This document shows positions 50,339 through 59,844 of a DNA stretch of 64,000 bases, in pieces. Each line of letters opens with the position of its first letter. The stretch's first letter is position 1. Below the pieces are notes generated by a model that was not told the DNA's origin, did no database searches, and saw only the letters and a list, made by a program, of their open reading frames with translations. The position numbers and the translations under genes are program-made. Source of the DNA: UBA6059 sp965227155 (lineage in GTDB: Bacteria > Bacteroidota > Bacteroidia > Cytophagales > Cyclobacteriaceae); assembly GCA_965227155.1 (NCBI GenBank), contig OZ245731.1:3968001-4032000 (forward strand). Direction: 5' to 3'.

Positions 50339-53300
50339 ATGGGAAGCAAATACAAAATTTTAACCTCAGGAGGCATCATTGCAGTGGCAGTGTTGCTTCT
50401 CATTTTTACATCTGTTCAATACCGTGAACAATCAAAGCTTAAAAATGCTACCGCACAGGCATTGAGCGAAGAAATATTGGTGCTCAAGACTATCCAGGAT
50501 GAGTGGCAGAATAGAGCTTCATGGGTAGAGCAGGAAGGTGTTGTAGCACAATCAGCTTATATAGATGCAATAAAACGCTTTGCAAGGAAAGTAAACCAGT
50601 CTCAATTCAATGAGGCATTTAATGCTGATTTGCAGCAAGTAAATTCCGCTAAAGATGCTTTAAGTAGTCAACTGAATAGCCATGTCAGTAGGGTTTCAAA
50701 CGCTAATGATGAAAACTTTCAAACTAATGTTGCATCCTCCACAGGGAGCATACTTAGTAGCTTCCAGTCCACGATCAATACCCTTAACCAGGCTTATTTA
50801 AATCAACAGGCAGCACTAGAGGATAGTAGTTTTTATTACCAGGCTTCCTTAATCCTTTTATCCTTGATTATTGTTGCCACGCTTGGCTTTTTGATGTACC
50901 AGGTATTCTCTGCTCAAGATGAATCCAATTCACAAATTATCAATGAGCGAAGAAAGTTGAAAGCTGGTTATAATAAGTTGAAAACAGACCATGCAAGGGC
51001 AAGGCAATTTATCAAAGAAAAGGAGCAGTTACTTGCACGTAAGGAAAATCAAATAAGAGAAGGCAGTCAACGCCTTTCTAACCTAACTGCAGAACTTGAA
51101 AAGTTAAAAAACCGTGTTTCACAATTATCATACGAGAAAGAAAATCTACAGGATAAACTTAGGGATAAGGCTTCAGAGAAAGATAGGCTGGAAATAAAGC
51201 TGGAGGAGCATCAGCGACAGATTGCCAGTTTTAATTCCCAAAATCAAGAAACCTCAGCTTCGTATCAGCTTGTACAAAATGAGATACAGAGACTAACCCA
51301 TCAGCTTGAGCAGGCTGATCAAGAGCTGCACAAAGCTCGCGATCTGGCTCAGCAACAACAGCACCTGAATAATGAAGTAGCACTTGAGAATAGCGGCTTA
51401 AAACAGCAAATTGAAAATGCCGAATATCAACGAAACCTTATCCGGGAACAACTAACCGAAAAGAAAGAGGAACTAAGAGAACTACGTGATAAGCTTGATC
51501 AACAGGAAGCAAGTATCAATGCCTTAAAGGAAAAGCTTTTTGGCTTACAAAATAGACATGATGCGTTAGGGAAAAACTATGAAGACCTGCAAGATGAATT
51601 AAGTACAAAAAGTGATTTGCTTGAGCAGACGCAAAATCAACTTCGATTAAAAGATGAAGAGATCAACAACCTGAAAAATCTACAGGCGCAACTGAAGAAC
51701 GAAAACGCAGAACTTAAAGAGCAAATCCTGAGCTACGAGCAAATCATTGAAGAAAAGGACACAAGATTACAGGAAAGCCACTTAAGTCTCAATGACGAAA
51801 AAGAGAAAGTAGGTAAACTCCAAAAAGAGCTTGAATCACTTAAATTAAAGCATACCGAAAGTGTAAATGGCCAGCAGTTATCCAGCCCAATTGAAAATCG
51901 TAGTTTGATATGGGATTATGACCTTGGGGCAGAAACTATGGTTATTCCGAATTTACTGCTAGATGAATTGGGGCTAACTATGGATGCCTCAAATGCCGCG
52001 CTCAAGGATTTCTACAGGCTATTTGTTGAAGAAGATCGGGCAGCGGTTGCCGAGGCATTCACCAAAGTTATCAATAAGCAGTCTGAAAAAATAAATGTAG
52101 AAGCCCGGATAAATCAGGCTAATGGTAAAAATTCCTGGCAGCTTCTCAAAGGCAATGTGCTTACAGATGAGCATAAAAAGCCTACGCGCATTACGGGATC
52201 GATTACAGATATCAATCAGTTTAAAGAAGCTGAAGAGCTTTTAAGAGACCTTTCTTTAGTAGCAGAGAAGGTTGAAAATGCCGTAATGATCGCTGATAAC
52301 AATTTAAAAATACAGTGGGTAAATAAAGGGTTTGAGCAGATAAGTGGCTATGAGATAAATGAAATTGAAAGCAGAAATGTGGATTTCCTTTATCAGCACA
52401 CTAAGGCTGATTTTGAGAGCCTGGATGCTTTCAATCAAAATATTCGTTCAAAGAAAGCTTTCAAAACCACACTTTCAGCTGAGTCTAAAAATGGCAAACT
52501 GATCTGGCTTGAAACTTCTGTATCTCCTGTTTACGATGGTTCCGGACAGGTAGAAAAATATCTCATCATCCAAAAGGATATAACTACCCTAAAGGAATCG
52601 AAGCAGAAACTACAGGAGCTTTCTCTGCTTGCTAGCAAAACGGATGATGCGGTAGCCATCATCAATAAGATCGGTCTAATTGAATGGGTCAATGAAGGCT
52701 TTGTCAGATTATTTGAGTATTCTCAAAATGAGGTTCATAATAAAAAGATCAATGCCTTACTTTCAGGCACACAAACTGATCCTGAAGCTTTGGCTCATAT
52801 CCAGCAATTATGCCAGTCCAAAGAATCTTTTAAGCAAGAAATTCAATATCAGGGCAAGTCTGGTTCTACAGTTTGGGTGAGCGCATCTTACACTCCAATT
52901 TTTGATAAATATGGAGCCATTGAGAAATTCATCATCATCCACGATGATATCACGGCCGTAAAGCAGAAAGAGCAGGAAATCAATGAGACTAGAAAAGAGC
53001 TTGCTTTTATAAAGGAACAGAATGAGGTCGAACTAGCAAGAATTGCTAATGAGCAGAACCTTGAGTTGATGATGGAAGGAGCTCCAATAGCGATTTGCAT
53101 CGTTAATCAACAGGGGTTAGTTGAAAAAGCCAATGATCAGTTTTGTAAGGTTTTTGACACAACGGTGCAGCTTGCTAGTGGTAAAGCGTTTACAAATACA
53201 GTATTTGTTGAGAATAGCAGCGACTGGCTCATTCAAAATAAATCCTATATAGCAGGTCAGGTTACGCTGGATGGCATGGAAATGTCCGTAACTAATGCTG

Positions 53301-56300
53301 CTGGTTTACCCCTGCAGGTTATGGTCGAAAACATTCGATTTAAGTCAGCAGGAGGAAGTTGGAAAAGAGCCATGTATTTCGTGAATCTCACTGAGAAAAG
53401 GCAGCTTGAGGATGAAATAAGTCAAGCCAGGAAGCAGATTGCTGAATACACACAAGAGCTCAAATCTTCCACACAAAAGACGAAAGGCCTTGAAGAGCAA
53501 ATACTGGAGATTCAGGAGTTAGAGCGACAAAACGGCGCAAAGATTGAAACGATCATGGGTAGTGCCCCAATAGGCATCTGTGTGATCAATGAAGACGGTA
53601 TTGTAGAGCAGGCAAACGATACTTATTGCACTTTGTTTGGAGTCGATAAAAATGAGTTAATTGATAATTCATTCACAGAGGTATTTATACCTAAGGAGGC
53701 ATCTTTTTGGCAAAAGAAATTTAAATCTCAACTCAATGGAAGAGCAGAGTTGCGAGGAGATTTCAGTGTAAAAACAAAGCATAAGGGGCAAAGATTTATT
53801 CAAATGGACGCCCAATTGATAGAGGAGGCTGATGGCACTTCCAGAGTGGTAAAGTATGTAATTGACAATACCGAAAGTCACAGGTTAGAACAAGAAATTA
53901 AGGAGTCTGAAGAGGCGATGCGTGAGCTGATGGAAGAGCAATTTGCTAATTCCGAAAAGCTGATGGATGCCGAGAAGAGGCTTAAAGAGGCACTTGCAGA
54001 GAGTGAAAACTTGTCTCTGGTAGCCAGTAAAACGGATAACGCTGTAATTATTACAGATAAATCGGGCAGTATAGAGTGGGTCAATGAAGGTTTTACCAGA
54101 ATCACCGAGTACAGACTGGATGAGGTGAAAGGTAAAAAGCCGGGTGATTTTCTACAAGGTGAGGCTACATCTCAAGAAGATGTGATGGCCATTAGGTCTG
54201 GTTTAAATAGTCAAAGACCTTTTACCCATACCATTTACAATTACTCCAAAAGTGGTCGCGGCTATTGGCTAGAGCTTTCCATCACGCCAATTTTTAATGA
54301 AAAAGGTGCGCTACACAAGTTCATTGCCATTGAAAGTGATGTAACCGAACAAAAGGAAGCGCAATCAGAATTGGAGAAGCTATCATTGGTAGCCAGCCAG
54401 ACGGATAACGCTGTTATTATAACCGATAAGGATGGTAAAATCGAATGGGTTAACGAAGGTTTTACCCGAATCACTGAATACCGAATGGATGAGGTAAAGG
54501 GTAAAAAACCTGGAAGCTTTTTGCAGGGTGAAAAAACATCTCAGGAGGATGTAATGGCAATCAGAGCAGGCATCAATAGCCGCAGACCTTTTGAGCACAC
54601 CATTTATAATTATTCTAAATCGGGCAGAGGCTACTGGTTGCAACTTTCAATTACACCGATTTTCAATGAAAGAGGCGTAATAGATAAATTCATCGCCATC
54701 GAGAGTGATGTGACTGAGCAGAAGGAGGCTCAGGAAGAAATGGAAACGCTATCCATGGTGGCCAGTAAAACGGATAATGCAGTGATTATCACCGATAAAG
54801 ATGGTAAGATCATGTGGGTCAATGATGGGTTTACCAGAATCACTGAATACACCCTGGCGGAAGTAAAAGGTAAGAAACCGGGTACCTTCTTGCAAGGAGC
54901 AAATACAAGGCCTGAGGATGTCAAAAAAATCAGAGAAGGACTCAATAGCAAGCGTCCATTCAAGCATGAAATTTACAACTACAGCAAGTCTGGCCGTGGA
55001 TACTGGTTGTCATTATCTATAACGCCGATATTTGACAAGGATGGCGTAATTGAGCAGTTTATTGCCATCGAAAGTGACATTACAGAACAGAAATTGGCGC
55101 AAGCTGAGCTTGAAAACCTTTCCCTGGTAGCTAGTAAAACTGACAATGCCGTAATTATCACAGACAAAGACGGTAAAATTGAGTGGGTCAATGAAGGCTT
55201 CACGCGGATTACTGAATATAAGCTGGAAGAGGTGAAGGGTCGCAAGCCAGGAGCGTTCCTTCAAGGTGAAAATACACGACCTGAAGACGTTCGAAAAATC
55301 AGAGAGGGCCTCAATAGCAAGCGTCCGTTCAAGCATGAAATCTACAACTACAGTAAAACGGGAAGAGGTTACTGGCTTTCACTTTCTATCACACCAATTT
55401 TTGGTGAAGATGGCACAGTAGACAAATTCGTTGCGATTGAAAGTGATATTACAGAACAGAAAATTGCTCAATCCGAATTGGAAAACCTCTCCATGGTGGC
55501 CAGTAAAACGGATAACGCGGTTATTGTTACCAATAAAGACGGCCTCATAGAATGGGTAAATGAAGGCTTTACCCGTATCACCGAATATGGTCTTGAAGAG
55601 GTAAAAGGCAAAAAGCCAGGTACATTCCTGCAGGGGCCAAAAACTACGCAGGAAGATGTATTGGCAATCAGAGAAGGTTTGAAAAGCCAAAAACCATTCC
55701 GTCATGAAATCTATAACTACAGTAAATCAGGACGAGGCTATTGGCTGCAACTTTCTATCACACCTATTTTTGATGAAAATGGTGCATTAGAAAAATTCAT
55801 TGCGATTGAAAGTGATGTAACAGAAGCTAAGAAACTTGCAGAGGAGATCAGGGAATCAGAAGAGCAAATGCGTTTGATCATGGATGAGCAATTTGCCAAT
55901 TCCGAAAAACTGATGTCTGCAGAGGCCAAGCTTCAAGAGGCATTGAAGGAAAGTGAAAACCTGTCATTGGTAGCCAGTAAAACGGATAACGCTGTAATTA
56001 TCACCAACAAGGATGGGGGCATAGAGTGGGTTAATGAAGGATTTACCCGGATTACAGAATATACACTCGAAGAGGTTCTTGGCAAAAAGCCGGGTTCATT
56101 CTTGCAAGGAGAGTCTACAAGTGAAGATGATGTAAAAGCCATTAGAGCAGGGCTGGATTCCAAAAAACCATTTAAGCATGAGATTTACAACTACAGTAAA
56201 TCCGGCAGAGGTTACTGGCTTCAATTATCCATTACACCTATACTGGACCAGGAGGGAGAAGTACAGAAGTTTATCGCGATCGAAAGTGACATCACCGAGG

Positions 56301-57676
56301 AGAAAGAGGTGCAAACAGAGTTAGAAAACCTCTCTATGGTAGCCAGTAAAACGGACAATGCCGTTATCATTACCAATAAGCATGGCTTGATAGAATGGGT
56401 AAATGAAGGATTTAGCCGAATTACTGAATATTCTTTTGAGGAAGTGAAAGGGCGCAAGCCAGGTACTTTCCTACAGGGTGAAGAAACCAGGGAAGAGGAT
56501 GTGTTGGCGATCAGAGATGGTCTAGCCAGCAAGAAGCCATTCAAACATGAGATTTACAATTACAGCAAATCCGGCAGAGGCTATTGGTTGCAATTGTCTA
56601 TCACACCAATCTTCGATGAAAATGGTGAATTGGAGAAATTCATTGCCATTGAAAGTGATGTAACAGAGGCTAAGAAGCTTGCCCAGGAAATTGAGGAATC
56701 TGAAGAGCAGATGCGTCAGATCATGGAGGAACAATTTGCTGCCTCTGAAGCACTCATGAAGAAGGAAAAAGAGCTGAATGAGGTATTGGCTGAAGAGAAG
56801 CGCAGTAAAGAAGAGCTTGACCGTACACTAGCCAGACTTAAAGAAGCTCAGCAGCAAATGGTGCAAAACGAAAAAATGGCTTCAATAGGTCAGCTTACCG
56901 CAGGTATAGCACATGAGATCAACAACCCAATCAACTTTGTGTATAACGGTATTGATTCGCTGAAAATGAGCCTTGACGACCTCATGATGATTGTAAACAA
57001 ATACAATGAGCTCAATGAGGCCAGTAATGGTCAGGTGAAAGAAGTGCTTACCGAAGTTGAGGAACTGAAGCGAAAGCTGAGATTTAATAAACTTCTAAAG
57101 ACTTTGCCAGAAGTTATCTCAGATATAAAAACCGGTGCAAACAGGACAATCGAAATTGTAAAAGGCCTGCGTGTATTCTCCAGGTTGGATGAGGAAGAAC
57201 AAAAAATGGCCAATATCAATGAATGTCTTGAGAGTACCCTAATTCTTTTAAGAAATAAGACCAAAGATAAAATTAAGGTGAAGCGCTATCTAGATGATCA
57301 TATTGATGAAATCATGTGCTATCCAGGTCAGCTTAATCAGGTATTCATGAACCTGCTCAACAATGCAGTAGATGCTATTCCGGAAGATAAAAAGGATGGT
57401 CAGCTAATGATCTACACAGAAAACTTAAAGGATAGTGTTATCATAAGAATCATGGATAATGGTATGGGTATACCAGAGGATGTTCAGAAGAGGATCTTTG
57501 AACCCTTCTTCACTACAAAACCTGTAGGTATCGGTACCGGCCTTGGTCTCTCTATATCATATGGCATTATTGAAAAGCACGAGGGCAAAATCTATGTAAA
57601 CAGTGAAGTGGGTAAGGGCACTGAGTTTGTCATCGAATTACCTAAAGAGAATGTAAAAAAACTTAAAACAGCTTAA
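50339..57676 (+). CDS. Giant multi-PAS sensor histidine kinase, 2445 residues
   Basis: A membrane histidine kinase. Transmembrane helix 1 is about residues 10-26, an extracytoplasmic region follows, helix 2 is about 172-192, a very long coiled coil spans about 200-525, and about 12 PAS domains span 530-2120. Five PAS are divergent (two of the type GSAPIGICVINEDGIVEQAND). Then come seven near-identical units beginning at residues 1226, 1349, 1472, 1595, 1718, 1876 and 1999, each 123 residues long. The units read TDNAVIITDKDGKIEWVNEG, GKKPGTFLQG, NYSKSGRGYWLQLSITP: LOV-like, but Pro replaces the flavin-reactive Cys. A 35-residue coiled linker splits units 5 and 6, and near copies of it precede unit 1 and follow unit 7. 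HisKA His is about 2192; HATPase ends the protein. It is cotranscribed with the 633-residue kinase and the response regulator. Confidence 0.93.
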   Translation: MGSKYKILTSGGIIAVAVLLLIFTSVQYREQSKLKNATAQALSEEILVLKTIQDEWQNRASWVEQEGVVAQSAYIDAIKRFARKVNQSQFNEAFNADLQQVNSAKDALSSQLNSHVSRVSNANDENFQTNVASSTGSILSSFQSTINTLNQAYLNQQAALEDSSFYYQASLILLSLIIVATLGFLMYQVFSAQDESNSQIINERRKLKAGYNKLKTDHARARQFIKEKEQLLARKENQIREGSQRLSNLTAELEKLKNRVSQLSYEKENLQDKLRDKASEKDRLEIKLEEHQRQIASFNSQNQETSASYQLVQNEIQRLTHQLEQADQELHKARDLAQQQQHLNNEVALENSGLKQQIENAEYQRNLIREQLTEKKEELRELRDKLDQQEASINALKEKLFGLQNRHDALGKNYEDLQDELSTKSDLLEQTQNQLRLKDEEINNLKNLQAQLKNENAELKEQILSYEQIIEEKDTRLQESHLSLNDEKEKVGKLQKELESLKLKHTESVNGQQLSSPIENRSLIWDYDLGAETMVIPNLLLDELGLTMDASNAALKDFYRLFVEEDRAAVAEAFTKVINKQSEKINVEARINQANGKNSWQLLKGNVLTDEHKKPTRITGSITDINQFKEAEELLRDLSLVAEKVENAVMIADNNLKIQWVNKGFEQISGYEINEIESRNVDFLYQHTKADFESLDAFNQNIRSKKAFKTTLSAESKNGKLIWLETSVSPVYDGSGQVEKYLIIQKDITTLKESKQKLQELSLLASKTDDAVAIINKIGLIEWVNEGFVRLFEYSQNEVHNKKINALLSGTQTDPEALAHIQQLCQSKESFKQEIQYQGKSGSTVWVSASYTPIFDKYGAIEKFIIIHDDITAVKQKEQEINETRKELAFIKEQNEVELARIANEQNLELMMEGAPIAICIVNQQGLVEKANDQFCKVFDTTVQLASGKAFTNTVFVENSSDWLIQNKSYIAGQVTLDGMEMSVTNAAGLPLQVMVENIRFKSAGGSWKRAMYFVNLTEKRQLEDEISQARKQIAEYTQELKSSTQKTKGLEEQILEIQELERQNGAKIETIMGSAPIGICVINEDGIVEQANDTYCTLFGVDKNELIDNSFTEVFIPKEASFWQKKFKSQLNGRAELRGDFSVKTKHKGQRFIQMDAQLIEEADGTSRVVKYVIDNTESHRLEQEIKESEEAMRELMEEQFANSEKLMDAEKRLKEALAESENLSLVASKTDNAVIITDKSGSIEWVNEGFTRITEYRLDEVKGKKPGDFLQGEATSQEDVMAIRSGLNSQRPFTHTIYNYSKSGRGYWLELSITPIFNEKGALHKFIAIESDVTEQKEAQSELEKLSLVASQTDNAVIITDKDGKIEWVNEGFTRITEYRMDEVKGKKPGSFLQGEKTSQEDVMAIRAGINSRRPFEHTIYNYSKSGRGYWLQLSITPIFNERGVIDKFIAIESDVTEQKEAQEEMETLSMVASKTDNAVIITDKDGKIMWVNDGFTRITEYTLAEVKGKKPGTFLQGANTRPEDVKKIREGLNSKRPFKHEIYNYSKSGRGYWLSLSITPIFDKDGVIEQFIAIESDITEQKLAQAELENLSLVASKTDNAVIITDKDGKIEWVNEGFTRITEYKLEEVKGRKPGAFLQGENTRPEDVRKIREGLNSKRPFKHEIYNYSKTGRGYWLSLSITPIFGEDGTVDKFVAIESDITEQKIAQSELENLSMVASKTDNAVIVTNKDGLIEWVNEGFTRITEYGLEEVKGKKPGTFLQGPKTTQEDVLAIREGLKSQKPFRHEIYNYSKSGRGYWLQLSITPIFDENGALEKFIAIESDVTEAKKLAEEIRESEEQMRLIMDEQFANSEKLMSAEAKLQEALKESENLSLVASKTDNAVIITNKDGGIEWVNEGFTRITEYTLEEVLGKKPGSFLQGESTSEDDVKAIRAGLDSKKPFKHEIYNYSKSGRGYWLQLSITPILDQEGEVQKFIAIESDITEEKEVQTELENLSMVASKTDNAVIITNKHGLIEWVNEGFSRITEYSFEEVKGRKPGTFLQGEETREEDVLAIRDGLASKKPFKHEIYNYSKSGRGYWLQLSITPIFDENGELEKFIAIESDVTEAKKLAQEIEESEEQMRQIMEEQFAASEALMKKEKELNEVLAEEKRSKEELDRTLARLKEAQQQMVQNEKMASIGQLTAGIAHEINNPINFVYNGIDSLKMSLDDLMMIVNKYNELNEASNGQVKEVLTEVEELKRKLRFNKLLKTLPEVISDIKTGANRTIEIVKGLRVFSRLDEEEQKMANINECLESTLILLRNKTKDKIKVKRYLDDHIDEIMCYPGQLNQVFMNLLNNAVDAIPEDKKDGQLMIYTENLKDSVIIRIMDNGMGIPEDVQKRIFEPFFTTKPVGIGTGLGLSISYGIIEKHEGKIYVNSEVGKGTEFVIELPKENVKKLKTA
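54014..56701 (+). repeat. Seven-unit 369-bp tandem repeat inside the giant kinase gene
   Basis: Five head-to-tail 369-nt units (54014-55858), a 105-nt linker (55859-55963), and two more units (55964-56701). Starts are at 54014, 54383, 54752, 55121, 55490, 55964 and 56333, exactly in phase. Units are near-identical in protein but differ at synonymous sites, so they are not very recent copies. Confidence 0.9.
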
Positions 57677-57678
57677 TC

Positions 57679-58908
57679 ATGACCGAGAGTGTAGCCTCCT
57701 ATACAATACCTGATGAAATCGACGAGGAATTAAACAATATCCTGTATGTGGATGACGAGGGTAGCAACCTAAGAATTTTTGACAGTGTTTTCAGCAGGTA
57801 TTACAATGTGTTTACCGCTCAAAGTGGTCACCTTGCCATCAAGCTTTTAAGGCAGTATGATATCCATATGATCATTACGGATCAGAAGATGCCTGAGATG
57901 ACCGGAACAGATTTGCTGGAGCAAATACTGGAGGAATTTCCGGATATTATTCGAATCATACTTACAGGTTTTGCTGACATTCAGGCTATTATCAAAGCCA
58001 TCAATAAATGCAGTATTTACAAGTATATCACTAAGCCTTATGAAAACACTGAGATGCGTTCAGTGATTGATAAGGGGCTTGAGATCTACAACAACCGCAA
58101 GAAAAAGTATTCAGAGTTAGGTCTTAATGGCCAGAGCAAAAAAGTGGGTAGCGAGGCACCTGGAACACAAGATAATCAAACTGCCCTTTCTGACTCATTA
58201 TTGAGGCATTATGCTACTGATGCTATGCCACAAACCGCAGAATTTGAAGCCTTTTTTGACCATCATGTCTACTATGCTAAGGATCAGGAAGCATTGCCCC
58301 ATGTGTATTATGATTTCACAATCAATGATGATGAGGACAGTTCAAAACTGTATTTTCTCGTTGCTAATTTCAGTGACAGCAAAACCGGTGCATTGACATT
58401 TTTACACATGAAGCATCGGTTTAGAAAACTCCTTGAATACGAGGGTAATGAAGTGACTCTGTTAAGACTAAGGGACTATCTGACTAATTTTTATGAGGAT
58501 CTTGATTCCGATGTAGGACGCATTGACCTGACTATAATAGCTTATGATTACCTCAGCCAAAAAGTAGAAATGCTCAGCAAGAATGATCAGGCAAGATTTT
58601 ACAGGGTAAGCGAGCAGCTAGAAAACATAAAGCTTTCAAGGGTTTCTGAAGAATCAGGAGGCTATACCTACCGTGCTGAAAATACAGACTATCCCGTCAT
58701 GGTTTATTTCTATGAAGCAAATGGGCTTAAGGTGGAGGATAGTGTGGAGTTTTCATCTAACATAAACCAAATCATCAATAACGCTACCAATAGCCCATTC
58801 GATCTGCAATCCACTTTGATCAGCAGTGGCATTAATAGCGTAGCAAAGGAATTGAAGGACATTAAATTTTTTGGAATACATTTAAACGAACTGAATTATG
58901 AAAATTGA
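57679..58908 (+). CDS. Response regulator with degenerate PP2C/SpoIIE-like output
   Basis: A 409-residue protein. The receiver domain is about residues 18-140: acidic pocket VDDE, phosphoacceptor Asp in MIITDQKMPEMTG (about D68), Thr in ILTGFAD and Lys in YITKPYE. The C-terminal about 230 residues resemble a SpoIIE/PP2C fold (LVANFSDSKTGALTFLHMKHRF, then DLTIIAYDYLSQKVEMLSKNDQARFYR), but the usual metal-binding DGxG is absent, so phosphatase activity is doubtful. It starts 2 nt after the giant kinase and is probably the partner of one or both kinases. Confidence 0.8.
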   Translation: MTESVASYTIPDEIDEELNNILYVDDEGSNLRIFDSVFSRYYNVFTAQSGHLAIKLLRQYDIHMIITDQKMPEMTGTDLLEQILEEFPDIIRIILTGFADIQAIIKAINKCSIYKYITKPYENTEMRSVIDKGLEIYNNRKKKYSELGLNGQSKKVGSEAPGTQDNQTALSDSLLRHYATDAMPQTAEFEAFFDHHVYYAKDQEALPHVYYDFTINDDEDSSKLYFLVANFSDSKTGALTFLHMKHRFRKLLEYEGNEVTLLRLRDYLTNFYEDLDSDVGRIDLTIIAYDYLSQKVEMLSKNDQARFYRVSEQLENIKLSRVSEESGGYTYRAENTDYPVMVYFYEANGLKVEDSVEFSSNINQIINNATNSPFDLQSTLISSGINSVAKELKDIKFFGIHLNELNYEN

Positions 58909-59125
58909 AGCGTACAAGGTAAAAGAATGGTGCGACAAAAACCTGAGCCCCGTAGCATGGCAAAGAATTGTGGTAAAAGTCTCGCCGGAGTTCCGTGGTA
59001 GCGGCTTAACAATAAAAGATCTTACAAATCCTGAAAAGTCGATCCAACTGGATGATGCTCAATATGAAGTAATTAAAAATGCAATACAAGTGACCTATGA
59101 GGTCGAGATGTTTATTCAGGTGTAA
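58898..59125 (+). CDS. Small protein ending the kinase operon
   Basis: A 75-residue soluble protein overlapping the response-regulator gene by 11 nt. It is not recognised. It has an N-terminal helix-like part (KIEAYKVKEWCDKNL) with one Cys, a basic middle (VAWQRIVVKVSPEFRGSG) and a beta-like end (YEVIKNAIQVTYEVEMFIQV). The tight overlap argues that it is real. It is convergent with the last gas-vesicle gene, 8 nt away. Confidence 0.6.
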   Translation: MKIEAYKVKEWCDKNLSPVAWQRIVVKVSPEFRGSGLTIKDLTNPEKSIQLDDAQYEVIKNAIQVTYEVEMFIQV

Positions 59126-59133
59126 TAACTAAA

Positions 59134-59838
59134 CTAAAGGGTGAGGCTAATAAAATGAAAAGGGGGCCATGGCCCAGAAGCACTCACCTTTTTACTTTTA
59201 GCTGATAGTTTAATGGAAATCCAGTTGCTTCTTAGCAATTGGATTTTTTCTGTGCTAAGATGACAATGAATAACAGCTAACTGTTGATTAGGCAAAAACT
59301 TAAATTGCATCTCAGGATCGTTGACATCAAGGCTCTCTTTAATTTGCTGCTTCATTTCATCAGCTAGTTGATGATTGATTTCATTTGCCTTTTTTGCAAT
59401 AAAACCTTTTTTCATGCGCTTAACGCCAGGCTTATCAATGTTTAGGTGGTCGGGTATGTGAAATTGAAGATCATCAAAATCCCTAAGTGTAAAGTAAATA
59501 CTCACCTCCCAGGTATTTTTTATTCGGTGTATTTCAGCTTTGACAAGCTCTTGCTTCTTACACAGCTTATCCACAAACCGATCCAGCACCTCTACTGTAG
59601 TATCCATAGCTAAAGGAATACCTTCAAATTGCTTATGTAGCTTTTTGGTCAATTGTTGATAGGCCATAGCCTGTTTGCCAATTGCATCTGAATCTGTCGA
59701 TGCTAGCTTAGCATTTTGGTGCCGTTGATAAATCAGAATTAATTCATTTGCATGGATATATTCCAATTCACAATGGCATGCGGCGAGTTTTTCTCTGAAA
59801 TGAGCGTCATCATTAGCGATATAGATGCAATGATACAT
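59134..59838 (-). CDS. Gas vesicle protein GvpF/L family, copy 3
   Basis: A 234-residue member of the GvpL/GvpF family. It is divergent but ends with the diagnostic GPWPPFHF (the family carries GPWPPYxF). The middle shows a QELVKAEIHRIKNTWEVSIYF strand, shared with the other copies. GvpF and GvpL are accessory proteins that chaperone GvpA and nucleate gas vesicle assembly. It is the last gene of the operon; the gene before it is 6 nt upstream. Confidence 0.8.
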   Translation of the reverse strand: MYHCIYIANDDAHFREKLAACHCELEYIHANELILIYQRHQNAKLASTDSDAIGKQAMAYQQLTKKLHKQFEGIPLAMDTTVEVLDRFVDKLCKKQELVKAEIHRIKNTWEVSIYFTLRDFDDLQFHIPDHLNIDKPGVKRMKKGFIAKKANEINHQLADEMKQQIKESLDVNDPEMQFKFLPNQQLAVIHCHLSTEKIQLLRSNWISIKLSAKSKKVSASGPWPPFHFISLTL

Positions 59839-59844
59839 CCTGAC

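Noticed and set aside
54014..56701. Regular repeats that could be taken for a CRISPR-like array
   Set aside because: Units are 369 nt, in frame and encode PAS domains; no short repeat-spacer pattern and no cas genes.
54262..56734. Series of similar minus-strand open frames inside the PAS repeat array
   Set aside because: They repeat because the coding strand repeats; their products are Ser/Leu-rich antisense translations with no domain, start context or conservation signal.
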